From: Aurantibrevibacter sp041747755
Lineage (GTDB): Bacteria > Bacteroidota > Bacteroidia > Flavobacteriales > Flavobacteriaceae
Length of the DNA: 64,000 nucleotides
Assembly: GCA_041747755.1 (NCBI GenBank)
Contig: JBGTEN010000001.1
Span: 1 to 64,000 of the forward strand
Reading direction: 5' to 3'
The notes beneath the pieces were generated by a model. The model was not told where the DNA came from, made no database searches, and saw nothing but the letters and a program-made list of their open reading frames with translations. Numbering within the stretch: position 1 is the stretch's first letter; each line of letters starts with the position of its first letter. The position numbers were made by a program, and so were the translations under genes. Positions 18,368 to 27,750 of the stretch are shown here, one piece after another.

Positions 18368-19954
18368 ATGAGAAATCTTGTAATTTTTTTAGTTCTAGTT
18401 CTATTGTGGAATGGTTTTCTTCATTCACAAAGCTCAAATGGCGATGGGCCATTTACCCAATTGATTATTAGGGGAGTTACATTAATAAACGGCAATGGAG
18501 CCCCGCCTCAAGGGCCGGTGGATATAGTAGTGGAAAACAACATCATCAAGAGTGTTCAGGTTGTGGGTTATCCCGGGGTTAAAATAGACCCCACCAAAAG
18601 ACCCCAATTAAAGACAGGAGGAAAAGAACTGGATTGTACAGGAATGTACCTTATGCCCGGGTTTATTGATATGCATACCCATATTGGAGGCGCTGCTCAA
18701 GGGGCCGAACCGGATTATGTTTTTAAATTATGGATGGCGCATGGGGTAACTACAGTAAGAGAAGTAGGTGGAAGAGGCATAGAAAGTACATTGGAATTAA
18801 AACAGAAAAGCGCCAGAAATGAAATTGTGGCACCAAGAATTGTAGCTTTTACCAGTTTTGGACAGACTAGTGAAACTTTCAATCCGTTAAACAATCTTCC
18901 AATTTCAACTCCAGATCAGGCTAGAATTTGGGTACGGGCTAATGCAAAAAAGGGCGCAGACGGAATAAAGTTCTTTGGAGCTTCCCCGGAAATAATGACT
19001 GCGGCTCTGGACGAAAACAACAAGCTGGGATTAGGGTCTGCATGTCATCATGCACAAATGGATGTAGCACGTTGGAACGTTCTGCATTCTGCAAGGGCGG
19101 GATTAACTTCTATGGAACATTGGTACGGTTTACCGGAAGCTTTGTTTACTGACAGAACGGTTCAGGATTATCCGTTAGATTATAATTATCAGAATGAACA
19201 AGATCGCTTTGAAAATGCAGGGAAACTTTGGCAACAAGCAGCCAAACCTTTTACCGAGCATTGGAACAAAGTTATGGACGAGTTATTGTCATTGAATTTT
19301 ACCGTTGACCCAACCTTTAACATTTATGAAGCCAGCAGAGATTTACAGGGGGCAAGAAGGGCAGAGTGGCATGAAGAGTACACTTTACCCTCTTTATGGG
19401 AGTTTTATCAACCCAGTAAAATATCACATGGTTCTTACTGGCACGATTGGGGCACAGAACAAGAGGTAGTTTGGAAAGAGAACTACCGTTTATGGATGGC
19501 GTTTATAAATGAATTCAAAAATCGCGGGGGAAGGGTAACAACAGGGTCGGATTCCGGTTTTATTTTTCAGTTATATGGTTTTGCATACATCCGTGAGCTG
19601 GAACTGCTTCGGGAAGCAGGTTTCCATCCTCTTGAAGTTATTAGAGCAGCTACATTAAACGGCGCAGATGCGTTAGGATTAGGTGATAAAATAGGGTCGG
19701 TAACTATTGGAAAGTTTGCCGATTTTGTTATCGTGGAAGAAAATCCACTTAAAAACTTAAAAGTACTCTACGGAACAGGAGCTATTAGACTAACCGAAAC
19801 CAATGAAGTTGTGCGCGTAGGAGGAGTTAAATACACCGTCAAGGACGGAATTATTTATGACGCAAAACAGTTATTAAAAGACGTAAAGGAAATGGTGGCA
19901 CTGGAAAAACAAAAATTAAACTACAAAATAAAACAACCGGGAGTAAAAGAATAA
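18368..19954 (+). CDS. Secreted amidohydrolase (imidazolonepropionase/dipeptidase-like)
   Basis: A 528-residue exported amidohydrolase with signal peptide MRNLVIFLVLVLLWNGFLHS. The binuclear metal site is complete by eye: HxH in GFIDMHTHIGG, a candidate carbamylated Lys in GIKFFG, further histidines in ACHHAQ and SMEHWYG, and the Asp in TTGSDSGF. The C-terminal composite beta-sandwich (IGKFADFVIVEENPL) is typical. Related secreted enzymes hydrolyse Xaa-Pro or other dipeptides and cyclic amides. Its position behind an M14 carboxypeptidase suggests stepwise peptide breakdown, but the exact substrate is not determinable. Confidence 0.87.
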   Translation: MRNLVIFLVLVLLWNGFLHSQSSNGDGPFTQLIIRGVTLINGNGAPPQGPVDIVVENNIIKSVQVVGYPGVKIDPTKRPQLKTGGKELDCTGMYLMPGFIDMHTHIGGAAQGAEPDYVFKLWMAHGVTTVREVGGRGIESTLELKQKSARNEIVAPRIVAFTSFGQTSETFNPLNNLPISTPDQARIWVRANAKKGADGIKFFGASPEIMTAALDENNKLGLGSACHHAQMDVARWNVLHSARAGLTSMEHWYGLPEALFTDRTVQDYPLDYNYQNEQDRFENAGKLWQQAAKPFTEHWNKVMDELLSLNFTVDPTFNIYEASRDLQGARRAEWHEEYTLPSLWEFYQPSKISHGSYWHDWGTEQEVVWKENYRLWMAFINEFKNRGGRVTTGSDSGFIFQLYGFAYIRELELLREAGFHPLEVIRAATLNGADALGLGDKIGSVTIGKFADFVIVEENPLKNLKVLYGTGAIRLTETNEVVRVGGVKYTVKDGIIYDAKQLLKDVKEMVALEKQKLNYKIKQPGVKE

Positions 19955-19966
19955 GTAAATTCATAA

Positions 19967-20200
19967 TTAAGCTAATTTAGGTTTATCGTTTTTGGTGGTA
20001 AAGGACAATTCTTTCTTTACCTGAGAATTTTTGAACATGTACAAACGCGCAACACTATTTTCTTTTTCTTCACTAATTTTTTCTGTTTTGATTTCGATAC
20101 CCATGGAAATGGTTTCAACTTTAACTTCAGCAGTATCATTTTGAGCTTGTGCAGCAACTCCGATAAAAAGGATAAAGAAGAAAGTGATTATAGTTTTCAT
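19967..20200 (-). CDS. Small secreted protein (77 aa), flavobacterial family
   Basis: A 77-residue protein with a clear signal peptide (MKTIITFFFILFIGVAAQAQ, cleaved after AQA). The mature part of about 57 residues is charged and ends with VARLYMFKNSQVKKELSF, a C-terminal pattern I recall from other small flavobacterial secreted proteins that carry ARLYKFKN-like ends. No catalytic motif, cysteine or membrane anchor is present. It is convergent with the amidohydrolase (12 bp gap) and stands alone before a long gene-free region that may hold its control elements. Function unknown. Confidence 0.7.
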   Translation of the reverse strand: MKTIITFFFILFIGVAAQAQNDTAEVKVETISMGIEIKTEKISEEKENSVARLYMFKNSQVKKELSFTTKNDKPKLA

Positions 20201-20315
20201 GTCTTGCGTTTTGTTATTATTATAACTTGAGCAAGTGTATTTTGCCGGGGTGTAAATCGCTGAAAGACATCTATTTTCGGTAATTGGGAATAATGCTGTT
20301 AAACTGCAAAAAAGT

Positions 20316-20374
20316 ATCGATAAAGGGTAAGTACATCAAAATTAGCTAATCGATGATTATTGCACTTTATCGAT
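20316..20374. repeat. Nested inverted repeats with three ATCGAT motifs
   Basis: ATCGATAAAG (20316-20325) and CTTTATCGAT (20365-20374) are perfect 10-bp inverted arms. Between them TAATC-GAT-GATTA (20348-20360) is another palindrome centred on ATCGAT. An operator for a dimeric regulator or a cruciform is possible. Confidence 0.5.
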
Positions 20375-20651
20375 GTTTCTGGTGCCTACTGAAGAAAAAT
20401 CAACTTAAAAGGCGGCTAGTATGAACATGAGTTGGTCAAAGAAAACAAATAATACGAAAGGTATACAGAAGTAAATCGCCAAACAGGAAAGACACTCCCT
20501 CTACCTCTCTCAAGAGGGGAGCTGTATTTTTTAGGTTTCCGATGGTCAGCAAAGCTTTCTATTGCCTCCTATGCGGAGAGCGATGGGCTTGAGGAAAGAA
20601 GGCAAAAAGCATTTCATTTCCGGTCTAGAAAGAGTTGAAATGTATATTTAA

Positions 20652-20697
20652 TCAAAAGGGGCTAGGGGTGTGAAACCTAAGTCCTCCTAGCTCCAAA
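20652..20697 (-). terminator. Terminator hairpin downstream of lptB
   Basis: Read on the minus strand, GGAGCTAGGAGG pairs with CCCCTAGCCCC (with G-U pairs) around a 14-nt loop, followed by TTTTG. It begins about 10 bp after the lptB stop and would end the kdsD-tatC-lptB operon. Confidence 0.6.
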
Positions 20698-20705
20698 ATA
20701 AGATT

Positions 20706-21446
20706 TTAAAAATCCAATTTCTTTTTACGAAGTTCAAAATTCTGACCGAGATATACTTTCCGGACCATTTCATCAGCCGCCAAGTCCTCCGGAATACCGG
20801 ATTTTAGAATCCCTCCTTCAAACATAAGATAGGAACGTTCGGTAATAGCCAACGTTTCCTGAACGTTATGGTCGGTAATCAAAATACCAATATTCTTATC
20901 CTTTAATTGGGCAACTATGCGTTGTATGTCCTCAACAGCAACCGGGTCTACGCCTGCAAAGGGTTCGTCTAGAAGAATAAATTTGGGATCGGTAGCCAAG
21001 GCTCTGGCAATTTCCGTCCGGCGACGTTCTCCTCCGGATAATAAGTCCCCTCTATTTTTTCGAATATGCCCTAAACCAAATTCTTCAATAAGCGACTCCA
21101 TTTTCATTTCCTGTTCCTTTTTGCTCATCTTGGTCAATTGTAGAACGCTCAAAATATTTTTTTCAATACTTAATTTGCGAAATACGGAAGCTTCCTGTGC
21201 CAAATACCCTATACCGTTTTGGGCTCTTTTGTACATGGGAAATTTGGTTATTTCCATGTCGTCCAAAAATATTTTACCGCCATTGGGAGAAATTAGACCA
21301 ACTATCATATAAAAAGAAGTAGTTTTTCCGGCTCCGTTGGGTCCCAATAAGCCTACAATTTCTCCTTGATTAACCTCTAAAGAAATTCCTCTTACTACTT
21401 GGCGTCCTCTATAGGACTTCATGATGTTTTCTGCGCGAAGTTTCAT
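20706..21446 (-). CDS. lptB: LPS export ABC transporter ATP-binding protein
   Basis: LptB is the ATPase of LptB2FGC, which lifts lipopolysaccharide out of the inner membrane toward the Lpt bridge. The 246-residue protein has Walker A GPNGAGKTT, the Q-loop in YLAQEASVF typical of LptB, signature LLSGGERRR and Walker B FILLDEPFAGVDP, with no fused membrane domain. Length matches the family. It is the last gene of a minus-strand group that begins with kdsD, which makes the Kdo precursor for the same LPS; this supports the assignment. Confidence 0.95.
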   Translation of the reverse strand: MKLRAENIMKSYRGRQVVRGISLEVNQGEIVGLLGPNGAGKTTSFYMIVGLISPNGGKIFLDDMEITKFPMYKRAQNGIGYLAQEASVFRKLSIEKNILSVLQLTKMSKKEQEMKMESLIEEFGLGHIRKNRGDLLSGGERRRTEIARALATDPKFILLDEPFAGVDPVAVEDIQRIVAQLKDKNIGILITDHNVQETLAITERSYLMFEGGILKSGIPEDLAADEMVRKVYLGQNFELRKKKLDF

Positions 21447-21607
21447 CTGTTAATCTTTATTGCTTTTTAACGGTCATCCCGAACAGTCGGGTATAATTCG
21501 GCAAAAAACATTTCGGTAGGTATTCAAATTTAGTACTGCTCATTTCATGAGATATAGCAACCAAAACTAACCATATAATTGGTTGGCAGCTTTATTTTGT
21601 CAAATTT

Positions 21608-21958
21608 TTAACCTTCATGCTGTTCCAGGGCTTCCCAATATTCATATGCCTTTCGCAAATGGGGTACCACAATAGTTCCTCCAACAAGGGTAGCAATACC
21701 TAATGTTTCCATAACCTCTTCTTTGGTAGCACCTTCCTTATAAGAACTTTCCAAATGGTATTTCACACAATCATCGCATCTCAATACCGCTGATGCTACC
21801 AAACCCAAAAGTTCTTTAGTTTTTACATCTAAAGCACCCTCTGCATAGGCATTGGTATCTAAATTGAATATTCGTTTGATGATTTTGTTATTGTCTGCCA
21901 ATAACTTTTCGTTCATTTTGGAACGGTATGCGTTAAATTCTTCAACTGGATTTGGCAT
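21608..21958 (-). CDS. Carboxymuconolactone decarboxylase family (AhpD-like) protein
   Basis: A 116-residue all-helical protein with the AhpD-like core C-x2-C-x3-H (RCDDCVKYHL, about residues 73-82). Members with this motif work as small disulfide reductases or peroxidase partners, while the family name comes from enzymes lacking it; a redox role is therefore the better inference. The helical segment TKEEVMETLGIATLVGG is also family-typical. The start overlaps the 3' end of tatC by 17 bp, so translation is probably coupled. It is consistently a small cytoplasmic protein, with no signal peptide. Confidence 0.88.
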   Translation of the reverse strand: MPNPVEEFNAYRSKMNEKLLADNNKIIKRIFNLDTNAYAEGALDVKTKELLGLVASAVLRCDDCVKYHLESSYKEGATKEEVMETLGIATLVGGTIVVPHLRKAYEYWEALEQHEG

Positions 21959-22793
21959 TCTTTTTTCTTTTAGCTTCTTTTTTGGCTTCGTTTTTCAAAA
22001 CCCGACTGGAAATAAAAATACTGACTTGATATAAAATAAGAATAGGTATTGCCACTACAATTTGGCTGGCGACATCTGGTGGTGTAATTACTGCTGATAC
22101 AATGAGTACCACAACCAGTGCAATTTTCCTGTATTTTCTTAAGATTTCCGGAGTAACTAAGCCCACTTTGGTCAGAAAGTAAATAATAATGGGAAGCTCA
22201 AACATGAGTCCACAAGCTATTACGGCAGCTCGTACTGTAGAAATATAGGAGGCCAAATCAATATCATTAAATACTTCATCACTTACAGTGTACCCACCTA
22301 AGAAATTGATTGAAAGTGGTGCGACGATATAATATCCAAAGAGAACACCGGAGAAAAATAACATAGAGGCAATAAAAATAAATCCTCTGGCATTACTACG
22401 TTCATTATCATAGAGTCCAGGCCCAATAAATTTCCACATTTCATAAAGAATATAGGGAAAGCCAACAATAAATCCGGCCCAGATGGAAGTCCAGATATGT
22501 GCGGAAAACTGCCCTGCCATTTCCCGGCTTTGTACTCTAAACAAGGGCTCGTTACTACAAAAGGCCTCGCTGAAACCTAGCATTTGGGAAAGTTTACAAA
22601 AAAGTTTGTAGGTAGGGAAATCGGGTTTTTTCGGACCAAAAATTACGGTATCAAAAACAAAGTCCTTCATAACAAACGCAATTAGACCAATACCTACTAC
22701 AGCCAAAGTAGACCGTATTAAATGCCAGCGCAATTCCTCTAAATGATCTAAGAACGACATTTCGTTGGGCGACTTACCTATCTTTTTTATCAT
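21942..22793 (-). CDS. tatC: Sec-independent protein translocase TatC
   Basis: TatC is the receptor subunit that recognises twin-arginine signals and, with TatA, moves folded proteins across the inner membrane. The 283-residue protein has six transmembrane segments, the N-terminal MSFLDHLEELRWHLIRS motif (including the conserved Glu and Arg of the signal-binding face) and the conserved FELPIIIYFL segment. The first periplasmic loop is longer than in E. coli. Its start overlaps the kdsD stop (TAATG). Two Tat-signal proteins are encoded in this window (12786-14183 and 52580-53449). No tatA is present here. Confidence 0.96.
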   Translation of the reverse strand: MIKKIGKSPNEMSFLDHLEELRWHLIRSTLAVVGIGLIAFVMKDFVFDTVIFGPKKPDFPTYKLFCKLSQMLGFSEAFCSNEPLFRVQSREMAGQFSAHIWTSIWAGFIVGFPYILYEMWKFIGPGLYDNERSNARGFIFIASMLFFSGVLFGYYIVAPLSINFLGGYTVSDEVFNDIDLASYISTVRAAVIACGLMFELPIIIYFLTKVGLVTPEILRKYRKIALVVVLIVSAVITPPDVASQIVVAIPILILYQVSIFISSRVLKNEAKKEAKRKKNAKSS

Positions 22794-23758
22794 TATATAA
22801 TACCTTCGTTAATTAAGTTGTGCAAATGTACTACACCTAAATATTTATCTCCGCTTACAGCCAAAAGTTGCGAAATTCCCTTTTCCTGCATGATTTCCAG
22901 GGCCTTTACAGCCAATATATCACCTTCAATCGTTTTAGGATTGGAAGTCATAATATCTTTGGCTATCAAACCATTAATGGAATTGTATTTATTTAACATT
23001 CTTCTGATATCGCCGTCTGTTACAATCCCCACAATTTTATCCTGATGCGTAACAGCCGTTACCCCTAGCATTTTTTCGGAAATTTCAACAATGACTTTTT
23101 TAATATCTGCATGTAAATCTACCTCAGGTTTTTGGTTATTAACAGCAATATCCGAAACACGTAAATACAAGCGTTTGCCTAGGGCACCACCCGGATGGTA
23201 TTTTGCAAAATCTTTACTGCTAAACCCTCTTAATTCTAAAAGGGATATGGCTAAGGCATCTCCCATAACCAATTGGGCTGTAGTGCTGGTGGTGGGTGCC
23301 AAATTATGGGGACAAGCTTCTTTCTCTACAAAAGTATTTAATACAAAATCTACATTTTTGGCGAGATAAGAAGAATTGTTTCCGGTAATTCCAATCAATT
23401 TGTTTTTACCTCTTTTTATGAGTGGTACTAACATTTTTATTTCTGCGGTATTCCCACTTTTAGAAATTAAAATAACCACATCATTACCCTGTATGGTGCC
23501 TAAATCCCCATGAATAGCATCGGCAGCATGCATAAAAAGGGCAGGAGTACCTGTAGAATTTAAGGTAGCAACAATTTTAGAAGCAATAATGGCACTTTTA
23601 CCAACTCCGGAAATAACGACTCTTCCTTCGGATTTTAGAATACAGTTGACGGCATTTGCAAAGTCCTCGTTTAATAAAGAAATAAGGTTATGAATAGCCT
23701 CGCTTTCTGTGTTAATTGTTTTCTTGGCTATGTCCAGTATAGCTTTGGTATTGCTCAA
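22793..23758 (-). CDS. kdsD: Arabinose-5-phosphate isomerase, KpsF/GutQ family
   Basis: This enzyme interconverts ribulose 5-phosphate and arabinose 5-phosphate, the first step to Kdo for lipopolysaccharide. The 321-residue protein has an N-terminal SIS domain (about 30-170: GVGKSAIIASKIVATLNSTG, ISKSGNTAEIK, catalytic His candidate in HAADAIHGDLG) and two CBS domains (about 200-320, ending HLHNLINEGII). The first codon is TTG at 23758; there is no usable upstream ATG, and the alignment with the family begins there. It leads the operon with tatC, the AhpD-like gene and lptB and is divergent from recQ. Confidence 0.92.
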   Translation of the reverse strand: MSNTKAILDIAKKTINTESEAIHNLISLLNEDFANAVNCILKSEGRVVISGVGKSAIIASKIVATLNSTGTPALFMHAADAIHGDLGTIQGNDVVILISKSGNTAEIKMLVPLIKRGKNKLIGITGNNSSYLAKNVDFVLNTFVEKEACPHNLAPTTSTTAQLVMGDALAISLLELRGFSSKDFAKYHPGGALGKRLYLRVSDIAVNNQKPEVDLHADIKKVIVEISEKMLGVTAVTHQDKIVGIVTDGDIRRMLNKYNSINGLIAKDIMTSNPKTIEGDILAVKALEIMQEKGISQLLAVSGDKYLGVVHLHNLINEGII

Positions 23759-23960
23759 AGTAATATTAAAATTTAGTGGTTGTATTCCTAAAAGAATGTA
23801 TTATATTTAGGTTACAAAATTACACAAACTTAACTTTATTAGATATTTTAAATTCAAACAAAATAAAAGTGTTCAAAAACTCCATTTAGATGGGAGAATA
23901 CGTGGAATCCGTATTTAAGGTTTATGGTTTTTTGAATAAATTTTAATAGTAAAACATGAT

Positions 23961-26162
23961 ATGGATTTGAATGAAATTGATTTACATGCCCCGTTGAAAA
24001 AATATTTTGGATTTTCCAAATTTAAGGGCCTACAGGAAGAAGTAATCAAGAATATTGTAAACAGGAAGAATACTTTTGTTATCATGCCAACAGGTGGCGG
24101 AAAATCATTGTGCTACCAACTCCCTGCATTAATGACTGAAGGAACGGCGATAGTGGTATCCCCATTAATTGCCCTTATGAAGAATCAGGTAGATGCTATA
24201 CGCGGCGTATCTTCTCAAAATGGAATAGCCCATGTACTTAATTCTTCATTGACCAAAACAGAAATTCGAGAGGTAAAGCAGGACATTACCGATGGCGTAA
24301 CCAAATTATTGTATGTAGCGCCTGAATCTTTGACTAAGGAAGACTACGTGGATTTTTTACAAACGGTAAAGGTATCCTTTGTGGCTGTAGATGAAGCGCA
24401 TTGTATTTCTGAATGGGGACATGATTTTAGACCGGAATACAGAAATTTAAGAGCAATAATTAACAGATTAGGCGCTGATATTCCCATCATTGGTTTAACA
24501 GCTACCGCTACTCCTAAAGTGCAGGAAGATATTATAAAAAATCTGGGGATTAATGATGCAAAACTGTTTAAGGCCTCTTTCAATAGACCCAATCTCTTTT
24601 ATGAGGTGCGACCAAAAACGCAAAATGTAGATGGGGATATTATTCGTTTTGTAAAACAAAATGCTGGTAAGTCCGGTATTATTTATTGTTTAAGTAGAAA
24701 AAGGGTAGAGGAATTGGCTCAGGTACTGCAAGTTAATGGGATTAGTGCGGTTCCATATCATGCAGGTTTTGACGGGAAAACGCGGTCAAAATATCAGGAT
24801 ATGTTTCTTATGGAGGATGTAAATGTGGTTGTGGCCACCATTGCATTTGGTATGGGTATAGATAAACCGGATGTGCGCTATGTAATTCATCATGATATGC
24901 CCAAAAGCATTGAAAGCTACTACCAAGAAACCGGACGGGCAGGAAGAGACGGAGGTGAAGGCCATTGCCTAGCTTTTTATTCTTATAAGGATATAGAGAA
25001 ATTAGAAAAATTCATGTCGGGTAAGCCCGTAGCAGAACAGGAAATTGGTAATGCATTATTGCAGGAAATTGTGGCCTTTGCAGAAACTTCTGTCTCCCGG
25101 AGAAAGTTCATTTTACATTATTTTGGAGAAGAGTTTGATGAGGTAAATGGGGAGGGGGCAGATATGGATGATAATACCAGAAATCCCAAAGAAAAACAGG
25201 AAGCCAAGGATGATGTTGTAAAACTTATTAAAGTTGTACAGGATACTAATGAGAAATTCAAATCCAAAGAAATCGTTAAAATTTTATGTGGTAAGGTAAA
25301 CGCCATTATATCATCTCATAAAACCGATGCTAAACCCTTTTTTGGTATTGGAGCGGATAAAGACAAAGGGTACTGGATGGCTTTGGTAAGGCAAGCTTTG
25401 GTGGGAGGTTTTTTAAAGAAGGAAATTGAACAGTATGGAATTTTGCACCTTACGCCAAAGGGACTGGACTTTTTGAAGAATCCTGTTTCGTTTATGATGA
25501 CGAAAGATCATGTCTATAACAAAGAAGCAGACGAGGCTATTGTAAGTGCAGCCAAGACCAGTGGAGGTGCTGCAGATGAAAACTTATTACACCTTTTAAA
25601 AGACTTGCGTAAATCTGAAGCCAAGAAATTGGGAGTCCCTCCGTTTGTAGTTTTTCAGGATCCGTCGTTAGAAGATATGGCTTTAAAGTATCCTATTTCT
25701 ATGGATGAGCTTATTAATATTCACGGGGTAGGAGACGGAAAGGCCAAAAAGTATGGTAAGCCATTTCTGGAGTTGATTAATACCTATGTGGAGGAGAATG
25801 ATATTCTAAGACCGGACGATCTTGTTGTAAAAAGCACCGGTGCTAATTCTGCTTTAAAATTGTATATCATTCAAAATATAGACCGTAAGTTGCCTTTAGA
25901 TGATATTGCATCTTCTAAAGGCTTAGCCTTGCCCGAGCTTATAAAAGAAATGGAGCAAATAGTTTTTAGCGGTACAAAGCTCAACCTTGGATATTGGATT
26001 GATGAGATTTTGGATGAAGATCAGCAGGAAGAAATACATGAATATTTTTTGGAGGCCAAAACAGACAATTTGGATGAAGCCTTAAAAGAGTTTGATGGGG
26101 AATATGAAGATGAGGAACTAAGACTCTACCGCTTAAAATTCATGAGCGAGGTGGCCAACTGA
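23961..26162 (+). CDS. recQ: ATP-dependent DNA helicase RecQ
   Basis: A 733-residue 3'-5' DNA helicase for recombination and fork repair. Motifs run in order: Walker A MPTGGGKSLCYQLP, DEAH box VDEAHCISEWGHDFRPEY, motif VI QETGRAGRDG, then the RQC winged-helix zone, and an HRDC domain (about residues 520-600, DPSLEDMALKYPISMDELI). After HRDC there is about 120 residues of extra C-terminal sequence, ending in an acidic stretch, usual for the long RecQ of Bacteroidota. The zinc-binding cysteines of the RQC region are not evident here: the region after VSRRKFILHYFGEEFD lacks the normal Cys cluster. A strong terminator follows. Confidence 0.94.
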   Translation: MDLNEIDLHAPLKKYFGFSKFKGLQEEVIKNIVNRKNTFVIMPTGGGKSLCYQLPALMTEGTAIVVSPLIALMKNQVDAIRGVSSQNGIAHVLNSSLTKTEIREVKQDITDGVTKLLYVAPESLTKEDYVDFLQTVKVSFVAVDEAHCISEWGHDFRPEYRNLRAIINRLGADIPIIGLTATATPKVQEDIIKNLGINDAKLFKASFNRPNLFYEVRPKTQNVDGDIIRFVKQNAGKSGIIYCLSRKRVEELAQVLQVNGISAVPYHAGFDGKTRSKYQDMFLMEDVNVVVATIAFGMGIDKPDVRYVIHHDMPKSIESYYQETGRAGRDGGEGHCLAFYSYKDIEKLEKFMSGKPVAEQEIGNALLQEIVAFAETSVSRRKFILHYFGEEFDEVNGEGADMDDNTRNPKEKQEAKDDVVKLIKVVQDTNEKFKSKEIVKILCGKVNAIISSHKTDAKPFFGIGADKDKGYWMALVRQALVGGFLKKEIEQYGILHLTPKGLDFLKNPVSFMMTKDHVYNKEADEAIVSAAKTSGGAADENLLHLLKDLRKSEAKKLGVPPFVVFQDPSLEDMALKYPISMDELINIHGVGDGKAKKYGKPFLELINTYVEENDILRPDDLVVKSTGANSALKLYIIQNIDRKLPLDDIASSKGLALPELIKEMEQIVFSGTKLNLGYWIDEILDEDQQEEIHEYFLEAKTDNLDEALKEFDGEYEDEELRLYRLKFMSEVAN

Positions 26163-26191
26163 TTTCATACATTTACTTTGTTTGCAAACAT

Positions 26192-26227
26192 AAAAAAATC
26201 GACCTGTAAGAGTCGATTTTTTTTTTT
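26192..26227. terminator. Terminator between recQ and the convergent gene
   Basis: AAAAAAATCGAC and GTCGATTTTTTTTTTT form a stem around CTGTAAGA with a long T run on the plus strand and an A run on the other side, so it can stop transcription in both directions. Confidence 0.9.
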
Positions 26228-26244
26228 AAGCCGGTTTATTTGGT

Positions 26245-27582
26245 TTATGGCATTATCGAAGCCGATTCTTCACTTGAGGAATTCGTTCTTTTTAATTGTC
26301 GCTGTATTTTTTTAATTGCCGACTCAATAGACTTCTCAGGTTCTATGATATTATATTCCCCCCAAAAATCAGGATCAGTGAAACCAATAGCGGCATCTTC
26401 TAAAATGATGGTAGAGCGCAATCTATCTTTAAGTTTAGGGCTCGTTCCGGTCACATTCTGTTCCCAGTCTGTAATGGCCATTTCGCAAGACATGCTATAG
26501 GTAGAGTTAAATAACCTGTCGGACCAATTAATTCTAAATTCCATCAAGACATTACTGTAACCGTAAAACCACTTACCATTTTTTTCCCTGTAATCCACTC
26601 GGTAGGCGACATCCGTTGGCCAAACTCTGGCATTCGCCGGCTTTTTGCGCACAAACATTTGTGCTGCTTTATCCCTATTGGTAATGTTTAAAGAATAAAT
26701 GGCGCTGGTTAGAATTTTGTTCTCCGCATCTATAAAAAGCTGACCCTTATAAAGAGGTTCATCAATACCTTCGAATTGTCTAAAATTCACTATATAAATC
26801 AACCTGTCATTAACTCGGGTAGAATTTTCAAAGGTAAAGACATAGTTAGAAATTCCTTCATCACTAAAAATATACTCCGGATATTTCATGATATCTACAA
26901 ACAGCGCATTAAAGGGTCCACCTTGTAATTTTAAAGTCAATGTATCTAACTTGCTGTAATCGGTGCTTTTACGAGCTTTATACAGTTGTACCGCATCTTT
27001 GCGTTCCGAATTATAGGGCGATTTGTAGATGTTTACAACCGCTTCACTTAATGACACGTTCCTTTTTCTACGTTTAATAGTTTCACGATAAAAGCCCGTC
27101 ATTAAAATAGGGTTGTTAAAGTAATTCTCTCCTTTACGCTTAAGAGTTTCTCGTACCAAGTTAGTAGCATCCTTGGGCGCTGCTAAACTGATTTCAGTGA
27201 GCTCGGTTACTGATACTGTCAGCGGGATCCGGTTTCTATCCCCTTGTAAATCAGACAAGGCAACTGATGCAGTTTTATACCCTAGAAAAGATACTATTAC
27301 ATTCCCATCGGTAATGTCTTTTGGAACTTTAAGAGAAAACTGTCCTTCGGTATTAGTTACCGTACTGATGTTAGAGTTTTCTAAAGTTAAAGTTGCAAAG
27401 ACCAGTGGAGTCTTTGTTTGACTATCAACAACTTCTCCTTTATATTGATTAAAGTTTAGGTTGTCTTGTTCGTCTTGAAAAAAAGCGGACGCTTTAGTAA
27501 GCCCCACCACCCCGAAACAAAATACTGCTAAGAGTATAGGAAACAGGGATTTTTTTGGTAAAGATTTGTTTTTGTGTACCAT
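26245..27582 (-). CDS. Exported CarboxypepD_reg-like domain protein
   Basis: A 445-residue protein. I start it at ATG 27582 (MVHKNKSLPKKSLFPILLAV), which gives a normal basic n-region and hydrophobic signal; the longer frame to 27651 lacks this logic. After the signal comes a carboxypeptidase-regulatory-like beta-sandwich (about 50-130: YKGEVVDSQTKTPLVFATLT and GQFSLKVP), the domain often found at the N terminus of TonB-dependent receptors and outer-membrane proteins. The remaining 300 residues are a beta-rich domain with LNITNRDKAAQMFVRKKP and FYGYSNVLMEFRINW. No catalytic motif is visible. A role at the cell envelope is likely; function is unknown. Confidence 0.75.
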   Translation of the reverse strand: MVHKNKSLPKKSLFPILLAVFCFGVVGLTKASAFFQDEQDNLNFNQYKGEVVDSQTKTPLVFATLTLENSNISTVTNTEGQFSLKVPKDITDGNVIVSFLGYKTASVALSDLQGDRNRIPLTVSVTELTEISLAAPKDATNLVRETLKRKGENYFNNPILMTGFYRETIKRRKRNVSLSEAVVNIYKSPYNSERKDAVQLYKARKSTDYSKLDTLTLKLQGGPFNALFVDIMKYPEYIFSDEGISNYVFTFENSTRVNDRLIYIVNFRQFEGIDEPLYKGQLFIDAENKILTSAIYSLNITNRDKAAQMFVRKKPANARVWPTDVAYRVDYREKNGKWFYGYSNVLMEFRINWSDRLFNSTYSMSCEMAITDWEQNVTGTSPKLKDRLRSTIILEDAAIGFTDPDFWGEYNIIEPEKSIESAIKKIQRQLKRTNSSSEESASIMP

Positions 27583-27750
27583 GATGAAAAAATTATCAAT
27601 ATAAATTTGATATGCTACAATGGTTACACCTAAGTTAGTGATTTTTAACAAAGTAGATTCTTAAATTTTATATAATTATTTAAAAATCAACTTTCAAATT
27701 ACAGATAATGCCGTTAGCATACCATTACTTTGATGATTTCCTAATATGAG

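Larger units (their letters stand above)
20201..20705. other. Gene-free region rich in inverted repeats
   Basis: About 500 bp without a credible ORF on either strand. It holds three ATCGAT motifs arranged as nested inverted repeats (20316-20374), a hairpin-forming CTCCCT...CCTCTCTCAAGAGGGGAG segment (about 20494-20522), a weaker CTCC/GGAG hairpin near 20570, and the probable lptB terminator (20652-20697). The segments look like fragments of intergenic repeats rather than decayed coding sequence. The promoter of the small secreted protein should also be here. Confidence 0.5.
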
